Origin: Comamonas halotolerans
GTDB lineage: Bacteria > Pseudomonadota > Gammaproteobacteria > Burkholderiales > Burkholderiaceae_C
DNA: 64,000 nucleotides
Assembly: GCF_030162935.1 (NCBI RefSeq)
Contig: NZ_JASAUZ010000003.1
Coordinates: 1 to 64,000, forward strand
Reading direction: 5' to 3'
The position numbers and the translations under genes are program-made. The first letter of the stretch is position 1; the number at the start of each line of letters is the position of its first letter. Below the pieces are notes generated by a model. That model had not been told where the DNA came from. It was given only the letters and a program-made list of their open reading frames with translations, and ran no database searches. Positions 18,387 to 26,567 of this stretch are shown here, one piece after another.

Positions 18387-20765
18387 ATGCAAAAAATCAT
18401 TGGGCAGATTGCCGCAGAGATCAAAGTCAGTGCGCAGCAAGTGAGTGCTGCGGTGGAGTTGCTGGATGGTGGTGCCACCGTTCCTTTTATCGCTCGTTAT
18501 CGCAAAGAGGTGACGGGTGGCCTTGACGATGTGCAATTGCGTGAGCTGGAAGCGCGTCTGTCGTACCTGCGTGAGCTGGAAGACCGGCGTGGTACCGTGC
18601 TCAAAGCCATTGATGAGCAGGGCAAGTTGACCGATGCGCTGCGTCTGGCGATTGCCAATGCGCCCACCAAACAAGAGCTGGAAGACATTTACCTGCCCTT
18701 CAAGCAAAAGCGCCGCACCAAAGGGCAGATCGCCAGGGAGTTTGGCATTGAACCATTGGCTGACAAGTTGTTTGCCGATCCATCCCTGGACCCGCACAAA
18801 GAGGCAGAGGCTTTTTGCAAGCCTGCCACGGTGCTCGATGATGGCAAGCCCGGGCCAGACTTCAGCACCACATTTGCGGTGCTTGATGGTGTGCGCGACA
18901 TCCTGTCCGAGCGCTGGGCAGAAGATCCGGCCCTGGTGCAGAAGCTGCGCGAATGGCTGTGGGAAGAGGGCTTGCTGCGCTCCAAGAAGGTTGAGAGCAA
19001 GAACGAGGCTGACCCTGAAGTGGCCAAGTTCCGCGACTATTTCGACTATGACGAACCCATTGGCCGTGTGCCTTCGCACCGCGCACTGGCGGTGTTTCGT
19101 GGCCGTGCACTGGAAATCCTGGAAGCCAAACTGGTGCAGCCGGTGGAGCCGGAAGTGGGGCAGCCCAGTCTGGCGGAAGGCAAGATTGCCTTGCATCTGG
19201 GCTGGAGCCATGCAAAGCGTCCGGCCGACGACCTGATTCGCAAATGCGTGGCCTGGACCTGGCGCGTCAAGCTGAGCCTGTCTACCGAGCGTGACCTGTT
19301 CAGCCGACTGCGCGAGGATGCTGAAAAGGTGGCGATCAAGGTGTTTGGGGACAATCTGCGAGATTTGCTCCTGGCTGCACCTGCTGGCGCACGCACGGTG
19401 ATGGGACTGGACCCCGGAATCCGTACCGGTGTCAAGGTCGCCGTGGTGGACAGCAATGGCAAGCTGGTGGATACGGCCACGGTGTACCCGCACGAACCAC
19501 GCAAGGACTGGGATGGCTCCTTGGCGGTGCTCGCACGCCTGGTGGAAAAGCATGGCGTGAACCTGATTGCCATTGGCAATGGCACAGCCAGCCGCGAAAC
19601 AGACAAACTGGCTGCCGACTTGATCAAGCTGGCGGCCAAGGCAGACAAAAAGATCGAGAAAGTGGTGGTCAGTGAGGCGGGTGCTTCGGTGTATTCGGCC
19701 AGTGAATTTGCCTCGCAAGAGCTGCCGGATATTGATGTGAGCCTGCGCGGAGCTGTTTCGATTGCACGCCGCTTGCAGGACCCATTGGCGGAGCTGGTCA
19801 AGATTGATCCCAAGAGCATTGGCGTGGGCCAATACCAGCACGATGTGAACCAGAGTGAGCTGGCACGCCAGCTGGATGCGGTGGTGGAAGACTGTGTGAA
19901 CTCGGTGGGCGTGGACCTGAACACCGCATCGGCTCCGTTGCTGACCCGTGTCTCAGGGCTGAGCGGATCGGTAGCGAAGTCGGTGGTGCGCTGGCGTGAT
20001 GCCAATGGTTCCTTCAAAAGCCGCAAGCAGTTGATGGAAGTGTCTGGCCTGGGTGCCAAGACTTTCGAGCAGGCCGCAGGTTTTCTGCGTATCCGTGATG
20101 GTGAGAATCCGCTGGATATGACGGGCGTGCACCCTGAGACTTACGAGGTCGTGGAGAAAATCATTGCCACGACGGGCAAGTCCGTGGAACAGCTCATGGG
20201 ACGCAGCGAAGTGCTCAAGGGCTTGAAGGCCGAGCAATTTGTTACCGAGAAGTTTGGCGCAATCACGGTCAAGGATATTCTGGGAGAGCTGGAAAAGCCT
20301 GGTCGTGACCCACGCCCTGACTTTGTGGTGGCGCGCTTCAATGATGGCGTGGAAGACATCAAGGACCTCAGGGAAGGCATGATTCTGGAAGGCACTGTCA
20401 GCAATGTGGCGCAGTTTGGCGCATTTGTGGACCTGGGCGTGCATCAGGATGGCCTAGTGCATGTCAGCCAGATGAGCCACAAGTTTGTCGAAGATGCGCG
20501 GGAGGTGGTGAAGACCGGCCAGATCGTCAAGGTCAAGGTGCTGGAAGTGGATGTCGATCGCAAGCGCATCAGTTTGACTATGAAGCTCGACGCTGCGCCA
20601 GCACGGCGCGATGGTCCGCGTGACAACCGCTTCGAGAGTGCCGGGCGTGGGCATAGCTCAGGAGGCAACCGCGGTGCTTATGCACAGCCACAGCGTCGCA
20701 ATGAGCCCCAGGCGCAAAACGCCATGGCCTCTGCATTCGCCAAGCTGCAGGGCCTGAAGAAATAA
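18387..20765 (+). CDS. tex: Tex-family RNA-binding transcription accessory protein
   Basis: This 792-residue protein (start ATG 18387, MQKIIGQIAAEIKVS) matches Tex throughout. It has an N-terminal helical region with 'TVPFIARYRKE', a YqgF-like nuclease-fold domain around residues 330-460 ('MGLDPGIRTGVKVAVVD'), helix-hairpin-helix elements at about 500-575 ('LNTASAPLLTRVSGL') and an S1 RNA-binding domain at about 655-730. The C-terminal tail is rich in Arg, Gly and Gln. Tex proteins bind nucleic acid and influence transcription; the exact role here is not visible. The open frame extends further upstream (18222), but those residues do not look like Tex. A perfect bidirectional terminator follows. 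Confidence 0.92.
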   Translation: MQKIIGQIAAEIKVSAQQVSAAVELLDGGATVPFIARYRKEVTGGLDDVQLRELEARLSYLRELEDRRGTVLKAIDEQGKLTDALRLAIANAPTKQELEDIYLPFKQKRRTKGQIAREFGIEPLADKLFADPSLDPHKEAEAFCKPATVLDDGKPGPDFSTTFAVLDGVRDILSERWAEDPALVQKLREWLWEEGLLRSKKVESKNEADPEVAKFRDYFDYDEPIGRVPSHRALAVFRGRALEILEAKLVQPVEPEVGQPSLAEGKIALHLGWSHAKRPADDLIRKCVAWTWRVKLSLSTERDLFSRLREDAEKVAIKVFGDNLRDLLLAAPAGARTVMGLDPGIRTGVKVAVVDSNGKLVDTATVYPHEPRKDWDGSLAVLARLVEKHGVNLIAIGNGTASRETDKLAADLIKLAAKADKKIEKVVVSEAGASVYSASEFASQELPDIDVSLRGAVSIARRLQDPLAELVKIDPKSIGVGQYQHDVNQSELARQLDAVVEDCVNSVGVDLNTASAPLLTRVSGLSGSVAKSVVRWRDANGSFKSRKQLMEVSGLGAKTFEQAAGFLRIRDGENPLDMTGVHPETYEVVEKIIATTGKSVEQLMGRSEVLKGLKAEQFVTEKFGAITVKDILGELEKPGRDPRPDFVVARFNDGVEDIKDLREGMILEGTVSNVAQFGAFVDLGVHQDGLVHVSQMSHKFVEDAREVVKTGQIVKVKVLEVDVDRKRISLTMKLDAAPARRDGPRDNRFESAGRGHSSGGNRGAYAQPQRRNEPQAQNAMASAFAKLQGLKK

Positions 20766-20780
20766 GAGCTGTGCCATGCC

Positions 20781-20817
20781 AAAAATAAAAAGGCAGCTGT
20801 GCTGCCTTTTTATTTTT
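20781..20817. terminator. Bidirectional intrinsic terminator between tex and the Sel1 gene
   Basis: A perfect 17-bp inverted repeat with a 3-base loop has a GGCAGC/GCTGCC core flanked by A-rich and T-rich arms on both sides. It can therefore end transcription from tex (+) and from the convergent Sel1-repeat gene (-). Confidence 0.92.
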
Positions 20818-20829
20818 CATATTTGTACG

Positions 20830-21945
20830 TCATGGTGCCTTGCGCCAGCGTGGATCAATATAGTCATGCAGCGGTGTAGGGTCGCGCTGGAGGTTGACCG
20901 GAGCATTAGGCACATGCAGGGGCGTCACACCGTCCTCCGTGACATCGGCGTACGCCAACTGCTGCATCCACGCAATATCTATGTTGCCATTTTCCTGAGG
21001 GCGTGAATAAATCAGAGCCAGCATCCGCTTGGCCTGCGTGCTGCCCATGTCGGCCGCGCGTTTGTAAAGACGGATGGCTTCCGTGTAGTTGGCCGGAACA
21101 CCCTCACCACGGTGGTAGACGCGGGCCTGGCGAAAGGTTTGCCAGGCTCCTCCTGTCTGTCCTGTTGAAGTGTGGGTGCGAGTGGTCTGGCTAGACTGCT
21201 CTTGAAGCACCTTGATATTGCGGCTGGCAGCTTCGGAGTGAGGCGCCGCCTGCTGGAACTGCGCCATTGCCTCCTTGACTTTGCCCTCTGCGGCAAGTTC
21301 CAGCCCCCATTCCACGCGCGCATGGGGATCATTGGCTTTGACGGCGCGCTGCAATGCCTGCTCTTTGTGGCGTTGCACATTCCCGGCAGTGACTGGCGCT
21401 GTGGATTTGAGGGCAGCATTCGTATCCAAAGGTGCAAGTGCATCAATGAGCAGCCATTCAAAGTAGGCGGCCCGGCCGGGAGCACTGCGGCGTAGCTCCT
21501 GCAGCCACTTCTGTGCTTGTGCAGGACGAGGTGCATGACCACATCCATCCATCGCACACCAGGCAAGGCCGGCTGCAGCCAGCGGGTGGCCCAGTGCATG
21601 CGCGCGTTCAAACCATCTGTTGGCCTCTGCAGGGCCTAGCGGCATATGCAATCCATGCAGTTTGAGCAGACCCAGCTGCCATGCTGCTTCGGCCTGCTGT
21701 TTGCGCTCCCTGGCGGAGGCTGAGGGCGTAGCTTCCGCCAGCTTTTGCAAGCTGGCTAACGGCGCGGGCGGAGCAAGGCTGCCAGCATCCAGGTCAACAG
21801 AGGGGCTGCGCAACTGCTCTCTGTCGATATGCGGTGGCATTTGCGCTTCCTGCACACTGATGACCGCCCTGGTTTGTGCGTGGGCGAAGATGACGCCCTG
21901 GCACATCATCAAGTGGGCAAGGCAAAGGAAGGTCAGACTGCGCAT
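20830..21945 (-). CDS. Secreted Sel1-repeat protein, last gene of the CsgG-like locus
   Basis: This 371-residue protein has an N-terminal signal peptide (hydrophobic residues 3-23) and Sel1-like/TPR-like repeats. Examples are 'AAWQLGLLKLHGLHMPLGPAEANRWFERAHALGHPLAAAGLAW' near 90-130 and 'QARVYHRGEGVPANYTEAIRLYKRAADMGSTQAKRMLALIY' near 285-325. Such repeats usually mediate protein-protein contacts in the periplasm. It lies 16 bases after the CsgG-like gene on the same strand and before a bidirectional terminator, so it is probably the distal gene of that operon. Its specific function is unknown. Confidence 0.78.
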   Translation of the reverse strand: MRSLTFLCLAHLMMCQGVIFAHAQTRAVISVQEAQMPPHIDREQLRSPSVDLDAGSLAPPAPLASLQKLAEATPSASARERKQQAEAAWQLGLLKLHGLHMPLGPAEANRWFERAHALGHPLAAAGLAWCAMDGCGHAPRPAQAQKWLQELRRSAPGRAAYFEWLLIDALAPLDTNAALKSTAPVTAGNVQRHKEQALQRAVKANDPHARVEWGLELAAEGKVKEAMAQFQQAAPHSEAASRNIKVLQEQSSQTTRTHTSTGQTGGAWQTFRQARVYHRGEGVPANYTEAIRLYKRAADMGSTQAKRMLALIYSRPQENGNIDIAWMQQLAYADVTEDGVTPLHVPNAPVNLQRDPTPLHDYIDPRWRKAP

Positions 21946-21961
21946 GATGAGCTTGCCTGTG

Positions 21962-23605
21962 TCAGGGACGCGAAGCCCCGGGAGCGGGTGCTACCACTTG
22001 CCACTGCAAAGTGCTCTGACCCACAGCGTGGTCACTGCCTGCTGCCTGGCGCAATTGGCTGCCAATGTCTTCCAGCGAAGTTGCTCCCTGCAAAGGTCTG
22101 AACGCAGCTTGTTGCAGGTTGGGCGGCAATTTGTCTGATAGATCGCTGGGACTTGCAAAGCAACCCACCCGTTCTTGTCCTGGTGCTCCGGCATCAATGA
22201 CAAAGCCAGGGGTGGGGCTCATCCAGTCAGGAATACGAATCGCCTGGCTGGCAGGCACCCAGCCTGAGTTGTTGGTGGCGTTTGGCAGCAGGCGGATGAC
22301 TTCGTTGTGGCCATTTTCCATATAGCAATAGAGATAAGACGTACGGGAGACAGTCGCTGAAAGGAAGATCTGTTCGCCGGACGTGAAGTGCTCGCGTCCC
22401 TGCATGATGTTTTCAATCTGCATGTCGATCTGCACGGGTTCACCGGGCTGGCTTGCTTGGGCGCTGGTGCTTGATGAGCCGCTGGTGTTGGCCCAGCCAA
22501 TGCGTTGTAAATGACCATCAGTGGTCAGGCCGACAAAGTCGCGCAGTGCTCGCTCATAAGTCGGAAAATCCACAATGCCCGTGACTACCAGACGCTCGTC
22601 TGCCTGAAACTGCATGAGTGCCTGGCGTAAAGTGCGCTCATCTGGCGTTTCACTAGACAGATAACCCCGTCGTAGCAGGGAGCGGCGGATCAGGTGGCTG
22701 CGGTTGGCTGGTCCCGCCTCTTCAAACCACTCACGCATCTGGCGGATGAATTCTGGGTGTGTCTGCTCCAAAGTCAGGCATTGCCAGTAAGGCACGCGTG
22801 CCCATTTGCCCAGCAGCTCCACCATGGCCAGTTCCACCAATGTCCGAATGGCCGGGCCAGAGCCCTGCGTATAGTCGCGGCCCACATTGAACTGCACACC
22901 GTAATTGCCGATGCGGCCTGATAGATCCAGGCCTTGTCCACCGCTGCCAATGACGATCTCGTTGGCGGAATCCAGGCCCGGAATAATGGTTCGGCTGCGA
23001 AAGTCTCCCAGATGCATTTCCATGCCGATGACCGTTGAGCGTTTGTTTTGGTTGTAGCCTGTCTCCAGACGTGAAGCAGAAGTACCGACATCAAAATTGT
23101 TGCTGGTGACTTGCTGGTCTACAAAGGCGATAGCGCCCGATACATACAACGCAGGCCGTTGTAGACGAATCTGGTTGTTGTTGAGCAGCAAGGTGGTGAG
23201 GTTCTGCACCGTGTCTTGCTGGGCAATGTTCACCTCATAGTCCACAAACCGGAATGCATTGCTGACGCGCGACATCTGGGAAAGGGCAGTGACGACCATT
23301 TCCTTGGTGGCAACTGCAATTCGGCCTGAATAATCCGGAATGGATTTACTGGTGATGAGCACCGTCCCCATGCCGGTTTCCCGGAAAAGATGGTCCATGC
23401 ACATCAAGGAGTCGGAGAAGCTTGAAAAAGAGCGCGTAGGACGCACCGCGGGGCGATTGATCTCGGGTGCTCGGGCATGGTAAGCAGCATCTTTGGCCGG
23501 GCTCAGGGGCGTACACCCAGCAAGCAGTCCTGCTGCGCTGAGAAAAGCGCCAACGCATTGCATTCTCAGTCGCATCGGAAAAACTGCCCGGTGTAGATTT
23601 GTCAT
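21962..23605 (-). CDS. CsgG-like outer-membrane lipoprotein with PG-binding-like and DUF4384-like domains
   Basis: The protein has 547 residues; the start is ATG 23605 with GAGGAA five bases before it. A lipobox LLAGC places the lipidated Cys at residue 31. Residues ~70-270 resemble the CsgG/HfaB secretion-pore fold ('GMGTVLITSKSIPDYSGRIAVATKEMV', 'YVSGAIAFVDQQVTSNNF'). Residues ~330-385 look like a PG_binding_1 helical unit ('RRGYLSSETPDERTLRQALMQFQ'). The last ~150 residues match the DUF4384 pattern ('SGEQIFLSATVSRTSYLYCYMENGHNEVIRLLPN'). CsgG-type proteins export amyloid or holdfast subunits across the outer membrane. That job is inferred here from fold and neighbours. Confidence 0.75.
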   Translation of the reverse strand: MTNLHRAVFPMRLRMQCVGAFLSAAGLLAGCTPLSPAKDAAYHARAPEINRPAVRPTRSFSSFSDSLMCMDHLFRETGMGTVLITSKSIPDYSGRIAVATKEMVVTALSQMSRVSNAFRFVDYEVNIAQQDTVQNLTTLLLNNNQIRLQRPALYVSGAIAFVDQQVTSNNFDVGTSASRLETGYNQNKRSTVIGMEMHLGDFRSRTIIPGLDSANEIVIGSGGQGLDLSGRIGNYGVQFNVGRDYTQGSGPAIRTLVELAMVELLGKWARVPYWQCLTLEQTHPEFIRQMREWFEEAGPANRSHLIRRSLLRRGYLSSETPDERTLRQALMQFQADERLVVTGIVDFPTYERALRDFVGLTTDGHLQRIGWANTSGSSSTSAQASQPGEPVQIDMQIENIMQGREHFTSGEQIFLSATVSRTSYLYCYMENGHNEVIRLLPNATNNSGWVPASQAIRIPDWMSPTPGFVIDAGAPGQERVGCFASPSDLSDKLPPNLQQAAFRPLQGATSLEDIGSQLRQAAGSDHAVGQSTLQWQVVAPAPGASRP

Positions 23606-23649
23606 ATTTTCCTCGCAACCGTATTCTTTGTAGGTATCCAGCAACTGTA

Positions 23650-24048
23650 TTAACGGCAGACGTTGATCAGATCGCCTCTCAAAACCACGACTTGGTCCTT
23701 GGTTCCTGAAACTTGCGAACCCACATTGCTGCCAACGTCTTGGATACAGGTTTTTCGATTGGCTTGGGTTGTCACTTGCCTTGTGACATCGGTATCGGTG
23801 TATATGTCGTCGGTTCTGTCTGTGAACGTCTTGGCTTCGTAGCGCACGATCTTTGCTCTGAGCGAGGTCGGAATTTCGGTATTGGAGTCCAGACCCTGAG
23901 ATTTGGAGGATGCTCCAAGTGGCAACTGCAGATGTTCCACGGGTTGCTGCAGCTGGATCGTGTCTTCGCCAGGGGCTGACCAGCTGGCGCTGGCTGTGAA
24001 CAAGCCCAGTCCAGCCATCCATATCCGGTAGGTATTTAGCGTATGCAT
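23650..24048 (-). CDS. Small secreted protein of the CsgG-like locus
   Basis: This 132-residue protein starts at ATG 24048, with GAGGAG just upstream. Residues 1-25 form a signal peptide ending near 'ASWSAPGED'. The mature part has no domain I recognise. It contains a 'TDRTDDIYTDTDVTRQVTTQANRKTC' stretch and two cysteines (near residues 104 and 131) that could form a disulfide. It is placed between the QN-repeat protein and the CsgG-like lipoprotein, the position of accessory or minor subunit genes in curli- and holdfast-type operons, which is only a hint to its role. Confidence 0.7.
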   Translation of the reverse strand: MHTLNTYRIWMAGLGLFTASASWSAPGEDTIQLQQPVEHLQLPLGASSKSQGLDSNTEIPTSLRAKIVRYEAKTFTDRTDDIYTDTDVTRQVTTQANRKTCIQDVGSNVGSQVSGTKDQVVVLRGDLINVCR

Positions 24049-24069
24049 GATGTGCTCCTCACCATAGAA

Positions 24070-24103
24070 CTGTTAGTAAAGGAGCATGCTCCTTTACTAA
24101 CAG
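24070..24103 (-). repeat. Perfect 34-bp intercistronic palindrome
   Basis: The bases form a 17+17 perfect inverted repeat with no spacer. It sits between the QN-repeat gene and the next gene of the operon, with no T-run after it. As RNA it would form a strong hairpin that also buries an AAAGGAG Shine-Dalgarno-like element. A processing or mRNA-stabilising role favouring the first gene is plausible. Confidence 0.85.
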
Positions 24104-24127
24104 GCAAAAGTCTGGATGGGCTGCAGA

Positions 24128-24610
24128 TTACTTGCAGGTCACGCAGGCATTGTTTGTCGAGAGGTTTTGAACGGCGCTGGCATTGGAGGCTGCGTGGTTG
24201 ACAACGCTGGAGCGTTTCAGACTTACAAACTGGGTCAGTGCAGCCGTGTTCTTCACATCGCCAAGGTTGCTCGCCAGATTCTGCGAGGCATAGGAGGAGC
24301 CATCCGCGTAGTTGGAGATAGCAGAATCTCTTGCGCTGGTGATTTGCGTCAGTTGGCCCTTCACGCTAACTCCTGCGGTATTCGAGGAGATATTTTGGCG
24401 GGCGGTAGCGTTGTCGAATGCAGTATTTGTGGCGCTGGACCAGCTCAGTGATGTCGCCTGAACGGTGGCGGCATCAATCTGGATGCCCGCGGTATCGTTC
24501 TGTCCTCCGCTGGAGCCACCGCCGGGCTTGCCGGAGCCTTGGCCAAAGCTTTCAGCAAAAGAGGTAGATGCCAGCAGGGTCAAAGCGACCATAGCGATTG
24601 TCTTTTTCAT
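24128..24610 (-). CDS. Small secreted QN-repeat protein, candidate fibre subunit
   Basis: The protein of 160 residues (ATG 24610, AAGGAG seven bases before) has a clear signal peptide ending 'TSFAES', then a Gly/Ser-rich stretch (residues 22-37). Repeats with a strict 38-residue period follow: QN pairs fall at residues 72, 110 and 148, each in the context A..QN(I/L)..N...V, with LTQ..S in between. A fourth, shorter unit may begin at Gln37. The protein ends NNACVTCK with a CxxC pair. Regular Q/N spacing is typical of curli-like amyloid subunits, though the motif is not the CsgA motif. It is first in the operon, has its own strong ribosome site and is followed by a hairpin, as expected for a major subunit. 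Confidence 0.75.
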   Translation of the reverse strand: MKKTIAMVALTLLASTSFAESFGQGSGKPGGGSSGGQNDTAGIQIDAATVQATSLSWSSATNTAFDNATARQNISSNTAGVSVKGQLTQITSARDSAISNYADGSSYASQNLASNLGDVKNTAALTQFVSLKRSSVVNHAASNASAVQNLSTNNACVTCK

Positions 24611-24890
24611 GATTGCACTCCTTAGATTCAATGTATTTCATGATTTGTCTGGCAGAGAACGCCTCTGCCAGCAGGCCTGAAGTCAGTTTCGATGGCCTGA
24701 AGCCAGTGTCTCGTTATGTCAGTCAACAGCCAATCCTGTAAATTTGGTAAGTAGTCGCATCATGGATCGGCTATGCTTGGGTTGAAACTCATAGCAAAAA
24801 ACTTTTGACTTTGTATTTTTCTTAGAAAAAGTAAATATAAAAATAACTAGTTTCAAAGTGTAAATACTGCAATTATTTTGAAGGACGGCA
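24611..24890. promoter_or_regulatory. Divergent intergenic region between fibre-like operon and two-component genes
   Basis: This 280-base region separates the start of the QN-repeat gene (-) from the response-regulator gene (+). Its right half (about 24780-24880) is much more AT-rich than the surroundings and contains a TTGACT element at 24805-24810 on the + strand. No -10 element at ideal spacing was found. It should hold the promoters of both units and probably the binding sites of the response regulator. Confidence 0.45.
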
Positions 24891-25643
24891 ATGATTTCCA
24901 ACCAAGAAGGCATTTCGCAGCCGCAACAATGGGAAGGTGTTGGGAATGGCAGCACAGCCATGCCCATGCAGTGGCCGGGCTTTATGGTGGGGCAAAGGGA
25001 CAAGCCCATTCGCGTGTTGCTGGTGGATGACGATGCACATGTAAGACGCGTGGTTGAGCATGAATTGATGGCAGATCAGCGCGTTTTGCTGGTGGGGCAG
25101 TCAGGAAGTCTGCGCGAGGCCAAGCGCCTGATGCGTCGTGAAGCATTTGATGTTCTGCTGGCAGATTTGAAACTGGAGGATGGAACCGGTTTCGACTTGC
25201 TCAACCTGCAGCGTTCTCTGCGACCGGCGGCTGAAACCATCATCATCTCGGTGATGGAGGGAGACTCGCAGCTGCTGCAGGCTATTGAGCACGGTGCTGC
25301 TGGCTATCTGGTCAAGCATTGCTGGTTCGGCAGTTATGTGCAGGCCGTGTTGCAGGTCGCTAATGGTGGTGCTTCCATCACCCCCCATGTCGCCCGACGG
25401 CTGCTGGAGAGGCTGCGCGGTAATGCGGGAGAAAGCAAGCCTGTGGAAAGCGCCCAGCTATCGAGCCGTGAGCGAGAAATCCTGCGCCATGTCGCCAGTG
25501 GTTACACCAGCCAGGAAATTGCACTGCAACTGCAGATCACGACGCTGACAGTCAACAGTCATGTACGCAATATCTATCGAAAGCTGCAGATAAAAAGCCG
25601 TACTCAGGCTGTACGCGCGGCTTTGCTGCACGGCCTGATATAG
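24891..25643 (+). CDS. NarL/LuxR-type response regulator
   Basis: This 250-residue regulator has an unusual ~38-residue N-terminal extension and then a receiver domain. The receiver shows VLLVDDDAH, the phosphoacceptor Asp in 'VLLADLK' and the Lys of 'GYLVKH'. The C-terminal LuxR helix-turn-helix begins at 'LSSREREILRHVASGYTSQEIALQL' and includes 'TVNSHVRNIYRKL'. It is 5-14 bases from the histidine kinase gene and divergent from the CsgG-like operon, so control of that operon is the simplest hypothesis. Confidence 0.9.
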   Translation: MISNQEGISQPQQWEGVGNGSTAMPMQWPGFMVGQRDKPIRVLLVDDDAHVRRVVEHELMADQRVLLVGQSGSLREAKRLMRREAFDVLLADLKLEDGTGFDLLNLQRSLRPAAETIIISVMEGDSQLLQAIEHGAAGYLVKHCWFGSYVQAVLQVANGGASITPHVARRLLERLRGNAGESKPVESAQLSSREREILRHVASGYTSQEIALQLQITTLTVNSHVRNIYRKLQIKSRTQAVRAALLHGLI

Positions 25644-25657
25644 CCAAGGTGTCTTCC

Positions 25658-26497
25658 ATGGTTGCGCCAGACATGCGTGTGGTAGGGGGTTGTGCAGCCT
25701 TGCTACTTTGTAACTTCACGGTCTTGCTGTTTGGGTTGTGGCTGCTGGGCGCTGATGTAAGCCATACAGAGTGGGTGAACTGGCTGCTGGTCTTGTCGGT
25801 GCAATGCCTTGGCATCGGCTTTGTTTATGTACTGTTGCGTCGCGCGTTGCGCTGGCAAAAGCGGCGACTGGTACGAGTTTCCGGTGAGGTCAAGGCTGAG
25901 CGCATTCGTATTGCCCAGAACCTGCATGATGGTGTGTGCGCACACCTGTTTCAGGCGCAGGCGTTGCTCGATGCACCGCAAAACGACTATGTGGCCATAC
26001 GCCACAGCATTGAAAATGCCATGTGGGCGCTGCGCGCTGAAATGGGCATGCTCGACGATGCGGATGCAAGCTTGGTGGAGCGCCTCGCCTCCATCCGTTG
26101 CCGGGTACAGCCCTTGCTGGACATGCGCGGTATTCGAATGATGTGGCAGATGCCCGTGCAGGATGTGGATCAGAGCCCGTGCGGCAACCAGGGGGTGCAA
26201 CTGGCCATGTTGGCGCAGGAAGCGATCAGCAATTCCCTGCGGCACTCGCAATGCAGGGTGCTGGAAGTGAGGCTCTCACTGGCCTCCGGCAGCGGAACGC
26301 TTGTGATCGCGGACGACGGCTGTGGCTACTTCAATACCCGGGCACAGGTCTTGACGGAAATGCCTGCGCTGGATGGTGGACGCGGTATGACCAATATGCA
26401 CAAGCGCGCGCGGTTGGCGGGGGCTCGCATGGAAATTATTGAGGGAGAGCTGGGACAAGGTACCCGCATTGAGGTTTCTTGGCAGTCTGCAGCCTAG
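25658..26497 (+). CDS. Sensor histidine kinase (HisKA_3 type)
   Basis: The kinase has two N-terminal hydrophobic segments (about residues 10-30 and 42-63), then the dimerisation/phosphoacceptor helix 'ERIRIAQNLHDGVCAHLF' with the His near residue 89. A HATPase domain follows, with N-box 'LAQEAISNSLRHS', G1 'DDGCGY' and G2 'GRGMTNMHKRA'. It is the partner of the preceding NarL-type regulator. There is no sizeable periplasmic sensing domain, so it may sense within the membrane. I prefer ATG 25658; a GTG at 25649 is possible. Confidence 0.88.
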   Translation: MVAPDMRVVGGCAALLLCNFTVLLFGLWLLGADVSHTEWVNWLLVLSVQCLGIGFVYVLLRRALRWQKRRLVRVSGEVKAERIRIAQNLHDGVCAHLFQAQALLDAPQNDYVAIRHSIENAMWALRAEMGMLDDADASLVERLASIRCRVQPLLDMRGIRMMWQMPVQDVDQSPCGNQGVQLAMLAQEAISNSLRHSQCRVLEVRLSLASGSGTLVIADDGCGYFNTRAQVLTEMPALDGGRGMTNMHKRARLAGARMEIIEGELGQGTRIEVSWQSAA

Positions 26498-26567
26498 AAA
26501 ACCTCCGTGAAAAGACTGCAAACTCATGCGTACCCAAGCGTAAAAGGATGACAAGTAGCGCTGCCGC

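Noticed and set aside
17973-19841. 622-codon open frame on the minus strand opposite tex and the DUF72 gene
   Set aside because: It spans two well-supported genes, lacks any protein pattern and reflects codon bias on the opposite strand.
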